From NCBI GenBank assembly GCA_050173345.1, contig JBFXKW010000002.1:558001-622000 (forward strand): DNA of 64,000 nucleotides, in the 5' to 3' direction. Below, one piece after another: positions 54,151 to 63,032 of this stretch. The position numbers and the translations under genes are program-made. Numbering within the stretch: position 1 is the first letter of the stretch; every line of letters starts with the position of its first letter. The stretch comes from SHWC01 sp050173345. Its GTDB lineage: Bacteria > Pseudomonadota > Alphaproteobacteria > UBA828. The notes beneath the pieces are model-generated. The model was not told where the DNA came from. It searched no databases and was given only the letters and a program-made list of their open reading frames with translations.

Positions 54151-55995
54151 ATGACACGCGACGAAACACTCCCCGCCATCGGCGAACGTACGCTGCCCCA
54201 GTGGCTCGCCTGGCGCGCGGCGGACCACCCGGAATGCGTCGCGCTGCGCCAGAAGGCCCTCGGCATCTGGCAGCCTGTGACCTGGCGGCAATATTTCGAG
54301 CAGGCCGGCGCGGTGGCGCACGGCCTCGCCGCACTTGGCTACGGCCCGGGCACCCATGTCGCCATCCTCTCCGAGAACCGTAGAGAGTGGGTCATCGCGC
54401 AGATGGGCATCGGCCTCGCGCGCGGCGTCTGCGTCGGCGTCTATGCGACGAGCCCGGCCGGCGAGGTCGGCTATGTGCTCGATCACTCGGGGAGCGTGGT
54501 CGTGATCTGCGAGGACCAGGAGCAGGCCGACAAGCTGATCGAGATCAGGCCCTCGCTCGCTCACGTGCGCCGCGTCGTGGTCATGGATACCAGGGGCCTG
54601 CGCCGCTATGGCGATCCCTGGCTGATCAGCTTCGATGCATTGATCGCCGAGGGCGAGCGCCACCGCGCCGTGCATCCTGGCCTGATCGAGGCCAACCTCG
54701 CGGCGCAACGGCTCGACGACATCGCGCTCCTGGTCTACACCTCGGGCTCGACCGGCCGGCCCAAGGGCGCCATGCTGAGCTGGCGCAACATCGGCACCGC
54801 GGCCGAGAGCGCCGCCGCCAACCGGGGCTTCGGCCCGCACGATTCCTGCCTCTCCTACCTGCCGCTCTGCCATGTCGCCGAGCAGCTCTTCTCGGTGACG
54901 CTCGGCGTCGGCGCCGGGCTGCAGGTCAATTTCGGCGAATCGCTGCGCACCGTGCAGGCCGATCTGCGCGAGATCGCGCCGACCGCCTTCCTCGGCGTGC
55001 CGCGCATCTGGGAGAAGATGCATTCGCTGCTCAGGGTCAAGCTCGAGGAGGCCGGCGGGCTCCGGCTCTGGCTGTTCCGGCGCGGCTTCGCCGCCTGCCG
55101 GCCGTTCTGCGACGTGCCGCCGAAGCGCCGCAGCCTGAAGCAGCGGCTGACCTTCCTCCTCTTCTACTGGCTGGTCTTCCGCCCGCTCCAGCAGCATCTC
55201 GGCCTCGCCCGCGCGCGCGTCATGCTCTCCGGCGCGGCGCCGATCTCGCCCGAGGTGCTCGCCTTCTTCCGCACGATCGGCCTGCCCGTGTGCGAGGCGT
55301 TCGGCATGACCGAGACGGCGGCGCTCGGCTTCATCCAGAACCCCTCGGCGTTCATCACGGGCAGCGTCGGCCCGCCGCTCGCGAAGGTCGAAGCGCGCAT
55401 CGCCGAGGACGGCGAATTGCTCATGCGCGGCCCCATGGTGTTCCAGGGCTATTACCGCGACGAGGCGGCGACGCGGGACGCGCTCAAGGACGGCTGGCTG
55501 CACACCGGCGACTTGGCCGAGGAGATCGGCGGCCAATACCGCATCGTCGGGCGCAAGAAGGAGGTGCTGATCACCGCCGGCGGCAAGAACCTGTCGCCGA
55601 GCGAGCTCGAGAACAACCTCAAGGTCAGCCCCTACATCAAGGAGGCGATCGTCTGCGGCGACCGCCGGCCCTACCTCGTCGCGCTCGTCCAGATCGACTA
55701 TGACAACGTCGCCAACTGGGCCGAGCGCGAGGGCATCGCCTTCACGGGCTTCAAAAACCTCGCCGAGAACCCCGCGGTCCACGCTCTGATCGACGCGGAG
55801 GTCGCGCGCGCCAACGAGCGCGTCGCCCATGTCGCGCAGGTACGACGCTTCGAGCTTCTGACCAAGGAGCTCGACCATGACGACGACGAGATGACCGCGA
55901 CCCAGAAGGTACGCCGTGCCCGCATCCACGAAAAATACGGTGCGGCGATCGACCGGCTCTACGGCGAGCGCATCCCCGGCGCCGCCGCAGACTAG
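54151..55995 (+). CDS. AMP-dependent (long-chain) acyl-CoA ligase
   Basis: 614 residues of the adenylate-forming family. Motifs: P-loop YTSGSTGRPKGAML, A4 region LSYLPLCHVAEQ, A5 GMTETAALG, A7 GWLHTGDLAEE and A10-type GRKKEVLITAGGKNLSPSELE. Activates a carboxylic acid to its CoA thioester. One base after livF, so it almost certainly acts on the compound imported by the Liv-type system. The branch with LSYLPLCHVAEQ and long C-terminus resembles FadD15-type long-chain ligases. Stop overlaps the convergent GMC gene in CTAG. Confidence 0.93.
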   Translation: MTRDETLPAIGERTLPQWLAWRAADHPECVALRQKALGIWQPVTWRQYFEQAGAVAHGLAALGYGPGTHVAILSENRREWVIAQMGIGLARGVCVGVYATSPAGEVGYVLDHSGSVVVICEDQEQADKLIEIRPSLAHVRRVVVMDTRGLRRYGDPWLISFDALIAEGERHRAVHPGLIEANLAAQRLDDIALLVYTSGSTGRPKGAMLSWRNIGTAAESAAANRGFGPHDSCLSYLPLCHVAEQLFSVTLGVGAGLQVNFGESLRTVQADLREIAPTAFLGVPRIWEKMHSLLRVKLEEAGGLRLWLFRRGFAACRPFCDVPPKRRSLKQRLTFLLFYWLVFRPLQQHLGLARARVMLSGAAPISPEVLAFFRTIGLPVCEAFGMTETAALGFIQNPSAFITGSVGPPLAKVEARIAEDGELLMRGPMVFQGYYRDEAATRDALKDGWLHTGDLAEEIGGQYRIVGRKKEVLITAGGKNLSPSELENNLKVSPYIKEAIVCGDRRPYLVALVQIDYDNVANWAEREGIAFTGFKNLAENPAVHALIDAEVARANERVAHVAQVRRFELLTKELDHDDDEMTATQKVRRARIHEKYGAAIDRLYGERIPGAAAD

Positions 55996-57635
55996 ATGGC
56001 TGCCGGCGGCAGCGTCGGGCGGCCGAGAATGAGGTCCGCCGCCTTCTCGGCGACCATCACCACCGCCGCGTTGATGTTGCCGCGCACCAGCGACGGCACG
56101 GCCGAGGCATCGACCACGCGCAAGCCCTCCGTACCGCGAACACGCAGCGCCTGATCGACGACCGCCATCTCATTCTTCTCCGTGCCCATGCGGCAGGTGC
56201 CGAGCGGATGATGCACGGTGATCGAGGTGCGCCGGATATGGGCATCGATCTCGGCATCGCTTGTCTTGTCCGCACCGGGTGCGATCTCGCTCGCGATGAA
56301 GCGGGCGAGCGCGGGTTGGCCCGCGATCTCGCGGGCGAGGCGCACGCCGCTGCGCAGCACCGCCCAATCGGCATCCGTCGAAAGGAAATTCTGCCAGATG
56401 CGCGGATGCGCCGCGGGGTCGGCCGATTTCAGCGTCACCGCGCCGCGGCTCTCCGGCTGCAGCATGACGATGCGCGTGGCAAAGCCGTCAGGAAACGGCT
56501 TCTTGAACGGGCTGAGATAGGGCCAGGCGCCGAGCGGCGCCGCGGTGAACAGGAACTGCAGGTCGGGCAGCGCGAGATCGGGCCTGCTCCTGAGGAACGC
56601 TGTGATGCCGCCCGGCACGTCGGCGGCCGGGCCCTTGCCCGCGAGATAGGCCGCGGCGAGCGCGCGCACCACGCGGTCATAGCGCATCATGTGCCAGAAC
56701 GGGCCGGGCTCGCGGCGCCGGTACATCAGGATCACCGAGACATGGTCCTGCAGATTCCTGCCGACGCCCGGCAGGTTCACCCGGACCGGGATGCCATGCG
56801 CGGCAAGCTCGGCCGCTCCGCCGATGCCTGAGATCATGAGAAGCTGCGGCGTGTTGATCACGCCGCCGGCGAGGATCACCTCGCGCGCGGCATAAGCGGT
56901 CTTGCGCTCGCCGCGCTGCACATAGTCGATCCCGGTCGCGCGCACACCCTCGAACCGGATACCGGTGGCGAGCGCCTCGATCCGCACCGTCAGGTTCCGG
57001 CGGCGGCGCACCGGATGGAGATAGGCGGTCGCGCCGCTGCAGCGCCGGCCGTTCCTGATCGTCATCTGCAGCCGGCCGAAGCCGTCCTGCAGCGCGCCGT
57101 TATAGTCGTCGGTCCAGCCATGCCCGGCCGAGGTGCCGGCCTCGCCGAACGCTTCGACCAGCGGGTCCTGGTACTTGCAGAACTGCGTGTTGAGCGGCCC
57201 GTCGCCGCCACGATAAGGGCTCGCGCCGCCCTCCCAGCTCTCCTGCCTGCGCAGGTAGGGCAGCGCGTGGGCGTAGGACCAATCAACAAGACCGGCCTTC
57301 GCCCAGCCGTCATAGTCGGCGCGATTGCCGCGCACATAGGCCATGGCGTTGACCGAGGACGAGCCGCCGATCACCTTGCCGCGCGCGCACTCGACCGTGC
57401 GGTTGTCGACGTTCGGCTCGGGCTCGCAGAAATACATCCAGTCGTGCAGGCGGTTCTGCAGGATGCGGCCCCAGGCGAGCGGGATGTGGATCCACGGGTC
57501 GCGGTCCCAGTCGCCGGCCTCGAGCAGCAGCACCTTGACGTCGGGATCGGCGCTCAGCCGGTGCGCCAGGGTGCAGCCCGCCGAGCCCGCGCCGACGATC
57601 ACATAGTCGAAGCTCTCGCGGCCCGCCTCAGCCAT
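55992..57635 (-). CDS. GMC family FAD oxidoreductase, candidate pyridoxine 4-oxidase
   Basis: 547 residues. FAD-binding VIVGAGSAGCTLAHRL near residue 15, GMC signature (GKVIGGSSSVNAMAYVRGN), and C-terminal active-site histidine in VHHPLGTCRMG plus the closing asparagine segment RGNINAAVVMVAEKA. Members oxidise alcohols such as choline or aryl alcohols, or pyridoxine. Its position next to three vitamin B6 degradation genes makes pyridoxine 4-oxidase (pyridoxine to pyridoxal) a reasonable guess; choline or alcohol dehydrogenase is the alternative. Sequence alone does not decide. Confidence 0.85.
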   Translation of the reverse strand: MAEAGRESFDYVIVGAGSAGCTLAHRLSADPDVKVLLLEAGDWDRDPWIHIPLAWGRILQNRLHDWMYFCEPEPNVDNRTVECARGKVIGGSSSVNAMAYVRGNRADYDGWAKAGLVDWSYAHALPYLRRQESWEGGASPYRGGDGPLNTQFCKYQDPLVEAFGEAGTSAGHGWTDDYNGALQDGFGRLQMTIRNGRRCSGATAYLHPVRRRRNLTVRIEALATGIRFEGVRATGIDYVQRGERKTAYAAREVILAGGVINTPQLLMISGIGGAAELAAHGIPVRVNLPGVGRNLQDHVSVILMYRRREPGPFWHMMRYDRVVRALAAAYLAGKGPAADVPGGITAFLRSRPDLALPDLQFLFTAAPLGAWPYLSPFKKPFPDGFATRIVMLQPESRGAVTLKSADPAAHPRIWQNFLSTDADWAVLRSGVRLAREIAGQPALARFIASEIAPGADKTSDAEIDAHIRRTSITVHHPLGTCRMGTEKNEMAVVDQALRVRGTEGLRVVDASAVPSLVRGNINAAVVMVAEKAADLILGRPTLPPAAI

Positions 57636-57653
57636 CGCGTGCCCTTCCGGCCC

Positions 57654-58064
57654 TCAGCGGCACAGCGGCGTCCGCGCAGCCGCGCACGCCACGCCGAGGC
57701 TCTGCCGCGCCGGCTCGCGCAGCGGGGTCAGGTCCAAGGCGACGCGCGTGCCGTCCCATTGCGCGTCGAGGCCGCAATAGACGTTCTCGACAGCCATGAG
57801 ACGGCCGCCCTCGCCGGATACGAACAGCGCGCCGGACGACGCCGCGCGCTGCAGGTCAAGCTCGCGCGTCTCGCCCGGCGCCAGGCGATGGTCCGCCAGG
57901 GTCACGAAATGCGCGAGCACGACCTGGCAGCGCAGCACGGCATCGGCCGCCTCGTTCCGGATGCCGAGCCGCACCGGCGCATGATCGCCCTCGCGCTCCG
58001 CGGCATGGAGCGGCGCCATCGCCATCCCGAGCATGACGGCGACGATCACGGATGCTGTCTTCAA
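57654..58064 (-). CDS. Secreted protein of unknown function
   Basis: 136 residues from a TTG start at 58064 with GGGGGAG 7 bases upstream; the start gives a signal peptide (LKTASVIVAVMLGMAMAPLHAA). The mature protein has four cysteines (RCQVV, VYCGLD, VACAA, PLCR), probably two disulfides, and an all-beta-like pattern. I do not recognise the family. It lies 18 bp upstream of the GMC gene on the same strand and is probably co-transcribed with it. Confidence 0.6.
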   Translation of the reverse strand: MKTASVIVAVMLGMAMAPLHAAEREGDHAPVRLGIRNEAADAVLRCQVVLAHFVTLADHRLAPGETRELDLQRAASSGALFVSGEGGRLMAVENVYCGLDAQWDGTRVALDLTPLREPARQSLGVACAAARTPLCR

Positions 58065-58240
58065 CGATCGGCTCCCCCGAACTGACGGCGCGGCAGTATA
58101 GCCAATCGCCCGGCGCGCCTCGAAGCGCGAACCAATCGACCGAATGGTCCCGAGCGGAGCCGCCTGCGCCAAGCCGGCTTCGCCCGCCGACGCACGCGAG
58201 CTATAGTCGTCCCGCCGCACCTCGGGAGAGCGCCTGTCCC

Positions 58241-59422
58241 ATGGCCGAGAACGCTCCGCTCAAAGCGCCGATGATCATGCTGACCTCCGGCCCGGTGACG
58301 GTCTATCCGCGCGTGCAGGAGGCGCTGTCGCGCCCCGTCCCCTACGACTACGACCCCTATTTCCAGGCGCTCTACGAGCGGGTGAGCCTGGAGACCGGCC
58401 GGGCGCTGCGCATCGACGGGCCGGCGCTCATCCTGCACGCCGAGCCCGCGGTCGGCATCGAGGCGGCGGCGGCCTCGCTGCTCGCGCGCAAGGACACCGT
58501 GCTCAACCTCGTCTCCGGCGTCTACGGCAAGGGCTTCGGCCACTGGGCGGCGCGCTATTGCGGCCGGCTCGTCGAGCTCGAAGTGCCCTACAACGAGGCG
58601 CTCGACCCGGCGGCGGTCGAGGCCGCGCTTCGGAAGAACCCGGATGTCGCGGTCGTCGCCGCGGTCCATCACGACACGCCGTCCGGCACCATCAACCCGA
58701 TCGACGAGATCGGCGCCGTGGTGCGCAGGCACGGCGCGCTCTTCATGGTCGATGCGGTCTCTTCCTTCGCCGGCATGGACGTGCATCCCGAAGGCTGCGC
58801 CGCCGACCTCTTCGTCACCGGCCCGGGCAAGTGCCTCGGCGGCTCGCCGGGGCTGACCGTCCTCGCCGTCTCCGAGCGCGCCTGGGCGCACATGGAGGCC
58901 AACCCCGACGCGCCGCGCGCCTCGGTGCTGAGCCTGCTCGACTGGAAGGAGGCTTGGCACCGCGACCGCCCCTTCCCGTTCACTCCTTCGGTCGCCGAGG
59001 TGCACGGGCTCGAGGCCGCGATCGGCCTCTACCTGGAGGAAGGCCCCGAGGCGGTGTGGGCACGCCACGCCCTCACCGCGCGGGCCTGCCGCGCCGGCGT
59101 GCAGGCGATGGGGCTCGAGCTCTGGCCGGCGCGCGAGGCGATCGCGGCGCCGACCACGACCGCCGTGCGCATCCCGGACGGGCTGAACACCGAGCGGATC
59201 CAAGGCGCGGCGCGCGAGCTGTTCGGCCTCACGCTGTCGGCCGGGCGGCGCGACACCTACGACAAGCTGATCCGCATCGGCCATATGGGCCCGGTCGCCG
59301 AGCCGATCTATGCGGTGGTCGCGGTCGCCGGGCTCGGCGGCGCGCTGCGCCGGCTCGGCATGACGCTCGATGTCGGCGCGGGTGTCGAGGCCGCGCTCGC
59401 CGCGATCGGAGTCAAGGGATGA
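58241..59422 (+). CDS. Pyridoxamine-pyruvate aminotransferase
   Basis: 393 residues, PLP fold-type I (class V aminotransferase). Recalled Mesorhizobium loti PPAT residues occur here at the same positions: Y35, E68, Y95, D171, Schiff-base lysine K197 (TGPGKCLG), R336 and R345. Long stretches also agree, such as LNLVSGVYGKGFGHWA, HHDTPSGTINPID and EGPEAVWARHALTA. The enzyme converts pyridoxamine and pyruvate to pyridoxal and L-alanine, and uses its substrate as its cofactor. RBS GGGAGAG upstream of the ATG. Overlaps the next gene (ATGA), which oxidises the pyridoxal formed. Confidence 0.93.
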   Translation: MAENAPLKAPMIMLTSGPVTVYPRVQEALSRPVPYDYDPYFQALYERVSLETGRALRIDGPALILHAEPAVGIEAAAASLLARKDTVLNLVSGVYGKGFGHWAARYCGRLVELEVPYNEALDPAAVEAALRKNPDVAVVAAVHHDTPSGTINPIDEIGAVVRRHGALFMVDAVSSFAGMDVHPEGCAADLFVTGPGKCLGGSPGLTVLAVSERAWAHMEANPDAPRASVLSLLDWKEAWHRDRPFPFTPSVAEVHGLEAAIGLYLEEGPEAVWARHALTARACRAGVQAMGLELWPAREAIAAPTTTAVRIPDGLNTERIQGAARELFGLTLSAGRRDTYDKLIRIGHMGPVAEPIYAVVAVAGLGGALRRLGMTLDVGAGVEAALAAIGVKG

Positions 59423-60168
59423 CCGCCATGAAACGCTTCGAAGGGCAGGTAGCGATCGTCACCGGCGCCGCACGCGGCATCGGGCGCGCGGTCGCCGAGC
59501 GCCTCGCCTCGGAAGGCGCGACGGTCGCGCTCGCCGATATCGACGAGAAGGGTGCGGGCGAGGCCGCCAAGGCGATCGGCGGCGGCGCTTTCGCCGTTGG
59601 CTGCGACATCGGCGAGCCCAAATCGGTCGCCGCGCTGCACGAGGCGGTGACGGCACGCGGCGGCAAGCTCGACGTGCTGGTCAACGCGGCGGCCATCGTG
59701 CCGTTCGTCAAATGGGACGAACTGAGCTTCGAGGAATGGCGGCGCGTCCTGCGCGTCAACCTGGATGGGCTCTATCTGATGTGCCGCGCGGCCTCCGACC
59801 TGATGCGGCCGCGCCAGTACGGCCGCATCGTCAACATCTCGTCGAACTCGATCTTCGCCGGCACGCCCAACATGGCGCACTATGTCGCCTCCAAGGGCGG
59901 CGTGCTCGCCTTCGGCCGCGCGCTCGCGACCGAGCTCGGCGGCGACAGGATCACGGTCAACACCGTGTGCCCCGGCCTGACCGACACCGAAGGCGTGCAG
60001 CTCACCCCGCACAAGGATGCCTTCGGGTTCGTCGACATGCTCCAGGCGATCAAGGGCCGGGGCACGCCTTCCGACATCGTGCCGGCGATCGCCTTCCTCG
60101 CCTCGCCCGAGGCGCACTGGATCACCGGCCAGGCTCTCGCCGTCGACGCCGGCATGATCCGCTGGTAG
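59419..60168 (+). CDS. Pyridoxal 4-dehydrogenase (short-chain dehydrogenase)
   Basis: 249 residues. SDR glycine motif TGAARGIG (15-22), NAAAIVPF, and catalytic Ser (about 142), Y155 and K159 (HYVASKGG). Strong agreement with the M. loti pyridoxal 4-dehydrogenase I recall, including IVPFVKWDE, IFAGTPNMAHYVASKGG, PHKDAFGFVDMLQAIKG and the ending VDAGMIRW. Oxidises pyridoxal (as hemiacetal) with NAD+ to 4-pyridoxolactone. ATG at 59419 overlaps the aminotransferase TGA; an ATG at 59428 is an alternative start. Convergent with the lactonase, 1 bp apart. Confidence 0.92.
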   Translation: MTAMKRFEGQVAIVTGAARGIGRAVAERLASEGATVALADIDEKGAGEAAKAIGGGAFAVGCDIGEPKSVAALHEAVTARGGKLDVLVNAAAIVPFVKWDELSFEEWRRVLRVNLDGLYLMCRAASDLMRPRQYGRIVNISSNSIFAGTPNMAHYVASKGGVLAFGRALATELGGDRITVNTVCPGLTDTEGVQLTPHKDAFGFVDMLQAIKGRGTPSDIVPAIAFLASPEAHWITGQALAVDAGMIRW

Positions 60169-60169
60169 T

Positions 60170-60976
60170 TCAGGCGTAGAAAGCGGGCGCCTTCTTGTAG
60201 GCGGGGAAATTGTCGGGGTCGTGCGAGTAGAAGATTTCGGCGTCGTGCTTCTCGGCGAGCGCCTTGAGCCGAGCCATCGACTTCAGGCTCGCCACCGGAT
60301 CGAGGTGGAAGCTCGAAATGCACATCATGTCCATGTTGCGCTGGCTGTAGCAGGCATCCGCCGTGAACAGCATGGGCCGCCGCCCTGGAAGCTCGACCAT
60401 CAGGCTGTAATGGCCGGCGGTGTGGCCCGGCGTCTCGATCAGCCACAGGCCCTTGGCGATCTCCTGGTCGCCGGTGACGGTCTCGAAGCGCGGCGTATAG
60501 ATGTCGAGCTCGGGCTCGGCGCGCACCTCGCGGCCGCGCTCGCGCATCAGGTCGGGCGCGAAGCTCAAATCCGAATAGCCGAGATGCTCGAAGGGCTGCG
60601 GGCAGCCGCAGGCTTCCAATTCCGCGGCATGGCACACCGTGCAGGCGGTGCTCAGGTGCTTGTTGCCGCCGCAATGATCGAAGTGATAGTGCGAGTTGAT
60701 GACGTAGTTGATCTCGGCCGGCCGGCGGCCGATCAGCGCTAGCTGGCCCGGTATGGTCTGCGCCTCGCTCTGGATCGGCTTCTCGAACGGCAGCACGCGC
60801 TCGACATGCGCCTTGTCGTAGCCGGTGTCGAACAGGAAGAGCCCGTCCGCGTGCTCGACCAGCACCGCATAGCAGGGAAAGCGGAACTCGCCGCCCGGCC
60901 CGCGATTCCAGAAGGCGTGGAAGCCGTCGATCACCAGCGTCCCGCCGTCGAGCAGATAGACCTTCTCGGCCGCCAT
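60170..60976 (-). CDS. 4-Pyridoxolactonase
   Basis: 268 residues, the same length as the M. loti enzyme. Metallo-beta-lactamase fold with zinc ligands H96, H98, D100, H101 (NSHYHFDHCGG), H185 (TPGHTAGHY), D207 and H252 (YSHDPDNF), matching the M. loti positions I recall. Conserved segments include KVYLLDGG, FWNRGPGGE and VLPFEKPIQ. Hydrolyses 4-pyridoxolactone to 4-pyridoxate. RBS AGGAGG is 7 bases upstream. Lies 43 bp after the ABC permease stop on the same strand, so probably the last gene of the transporter operon. Confidence 0.94.
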   Translation of the reverse strand: MAAEKVYLLDGGTLVIDGFHAFWNRGPGGEFRFPCYAVLVEHADGLFLFDTGYDKAHVERVLPFEKPIQSEAQTIPGQLALIGRRPAEINYVINSHYHFDHCGGNKHLSTACTVCHAAELEACGCPQPFEHLGYSDLSFAPDLMRERGREVRAEPELDIYTPRFETVTGDQEIAKGLWLIETPGHTAGHYSLMVELPGRRPMLFTADACYSQRNMDMMCISSFHLDPVASLKSMARLKALAEKHDAEIFYSHDPDNFPAYKKAPAFYA

Positions 60977-61019
60977 TGCACGCCTCCTCAGAACGGGGTG
61001 ACGGGCTGCCGCCCGCCCG

Positions 61020-61961
61020 TCAGCGCTGCCCCCTATGGTAGGGAATGCCGAGCGCCGCCGGCAAATGGCTGTGCCGCGCGAACAGCACCAGCACCACCAT
61101 CACCATGGCGAAGGGCAGCATCTGCACCACGTCGGTCGGGATGTTGAGGCCGACCACCTGGAGCGCGGTGGTGAGCGCCAGGCTGCCGCCGAACAACGCG
61201 GCGCCGAGCAGCACCCAGAGCGGCCGGCCGCGCGCCAGCATGGCGAGCACGATGCCGATGAAGCCCGCGCCGTGCGTCATGAAGGGCACGAACAGCCCGG
61301 CGCCGACATTCGCCATGTAGGCGCCGCCGACGCCGGCGAGGAAGCCGGTAGCGAGCACCGCATAGGCGCGCGTCGCCCTGACGTCGACGCCGGCGGCATC
61401 GAGCGCGGCGGGCCTGTCGCCGGCCGCCTGGAGGTTGAGCCCCATATAGGTGCGCCGGAACAGCCAGGTGATGGCCAGAACGAGCGCGACCGAGAGATAG
61501 ACGACCGGATGATGCTCGAAGAAGGCCGAGCCCACCACCGGGATGTCCCTGAGCAGCGGGATGTCGAGCGTCGGCACCTCGGCCAGGCGCGGATAGGTAC
61601 GGCTGAACTGGAAGTGGTGCAGCAGCGCGGTCAGCCCCTCGGCGCCGATGGTCAGCGCGATGCCGATGACGATCTGGTTCATGGTGAGGACGACGCAGAA
61701 CAGCACCATGAGCGAGGCGACGACCGCGCCCGCCACGCCGCCGACCAGGAAGCCGAGCCAGAACGAGCCGGTATAGAACGCCACGACGAAGCCGCCATAG
61801 GCGCCCATCAGCATCATGCCCTCGATGCCGATGTTGAGCACGCCGGCCTTCTCCGAGATCTGCTCGCCGAGCCCGGCGAGCAGCAGCGGAATGCCGGCGG
61901 TAACGACACCGAACAGCAGCGCGGCGACGAAGACCTCGGTGAACAGCCCGCCCTCGCTCAT
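61020..61961 (-). CDS. ABC permease, BMP/nucleoside type (YufQ-like)
   Basis: 313 residues, about nine membrane helices. Family pattern AGIPLLLAGLGEQISEKAGVLNIGIEGMML at the N-terminus. Overlaps the preceding permease by four bases (ATGA). Such permeases pair with a YufP-like permease, a dual ATPase and a BMP lipoprotein to import nucleosides or other small heterocycles. Directly upstream of 4-pyridoxolactonase. Confidence 0.92.
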   Translation of the reverse strand: MSEGGLFTEVFVAALLFGVVTAGIPLLLAGLGEQISEKAGVLNIGIEGMMLMGAYGGFVVAFYTGSFWLGFLVGGVAGAVVASLMVLFCVVLTMNQIVIGIALTIGAEGLTALLHHFQFSRTYPRLAEVPTLDIPLLRDIPVVGSAFFEHHPVVYLSVALVLAITWLFRRTYMGLNLQAAGDRPAALDAAGVDVRATRAYAVLATGFLAGVGGAYMANVGAGLFVPFMTHGAGFIGIVLAMLARGRPLWVLLGAALFGGSLALTTALQVVGLNIPTDVVQMLPFAMVMVVLVLFARHSHLPAALGIPYHRGQR

Positions 61962-63022
61962 GCCACCCGCCTCTTGCGCGCCAGCGCATCGAGCAGCTCG
62001 ACGAGCGCGAGGAAGACGAGCAGCAGCGCGACCAGCACCAGCACGAAGAAGTTGGGCACGCCGACCCGGCGCGCCGCGCTTTCGCCGCCGATCATCAGGA
62101 CCGCGAACAGCAGCACGAAGCCGATCGTCGCGATGCCGTGGAAGCGGGCGAGGAAGACCAGCGGGATGACGAGCAGGCCATAGGCCGGGTTCCAGTCTGC
62201 CCGCATGGTGCCCCAGACGCCGAGGATTTCGACCGCGCCGCCGAGCCCGACCAGCCCCGCGCTCAACGCAAAGGTGACGATGGTGAGCAGCCCGACATTG
62301 AGCCCGGCATGGGTGGCCGCGCGCGGGTTGGCGCCGACCACCTGAAGCCTGAGCCCGAAGGCGGTGCGCGTCATCACGAAATGCACGATCAGGATCGCCG
62401 CGACCGCGATGATCACGCCGCTATGGATGGTGGTGTCGAACAGGCGCGGCAGGCGGTCGGCGACCGGCAGCGTCCGGGTCTGCGGCACCGTCGTGCTCGG
62501 GTCGCTGAACGGCAGCTTGACCAGGACATTGCCGAGGCTGATGCCGAGGAACGACATCATCAGCGTCGTGATGATCTCGTTGAGCCCGTAGCGTGCCTTG
62601 AGAAGCGCGGGAACCAGCGACCAGGCGGTGCCGACCGCCATCGAAACCAGGCAGCAGAGGAGGATGGTCAGCCAGCCCGGCAGCACGGCGATGAGCGCCG
62701 GGGCGAGCGCGGCCGAAGCCACCGCGGCGAGGAGGAACTGGCCGTCCACGCCGAGGTTCCAGATCCCGGCGCGGAAGGCGACGATCAGCCCGGCGGCGAT
62801 CAGCAGCAGCGGCGCGGTGCGGATGATGGTCTGCTGAAAGCCGGTCCAGCTCAGCAGGCCGCGGCTCAGCACATAGTCGTAATAGGCGAGCGGGTCCTTG
62901 CCGAGCGCGAGGATGATCAGCCCGCCGACCACGAGCGCGAGGACGATCGGGATGAGGACGCGCGCGGCCGTCGCGGCAAAAGCGAGCGCCTGGGAGCGAT
63001 CGGTCGTCGCGCGGCGCCTCAC
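61958..63022 (-). CDS. ABC permease, BMP/nucleoside type (YufP-like)
   Basis: 354 residues with about ten membrane helices (LLLIAAGLIVAFRAGIWNLGVDGQFLL, GLNEIITTLMMSFLGISLGNVL), typical of YufP/BmpC-type permeases. GTG start, 10 bp after the ATPase stop. Partner of the permease encoded next. Confidence 0.92.
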   Translation of the reverse strand: MRRRATTDRSQALAFAATAARVLIPIVLALVVGGLIILALGKDPLAYYDYVLSRGLLSWTGFQQTIIRTAPLLLIAAGLIVAFRAGIWNLGVDGQFLLAAVASAALAPALIAVLPGWLTILLCCLVSMAVGTAWSLVPALLKARYGLNEIITTLMMSFLGISLGNVLVKLPFSDPSTTVPQTRTLPVADRLPRLFDTTIHSGVIIAVAAILIVHFVMTRTAFGLRLQVVGANPRAATHAGLNVGLLTIVTFALSAGLVGLGGAVEILGVWGTMRADWNPAYGLLVIPLVFLARFHGIATIGFVLLFAVLMIGGESAARRVGVPNFFVLVLVALLLVFLALVELLDALARKRRVA

Positions 63023-63032
63023 GCCGGCCTCA

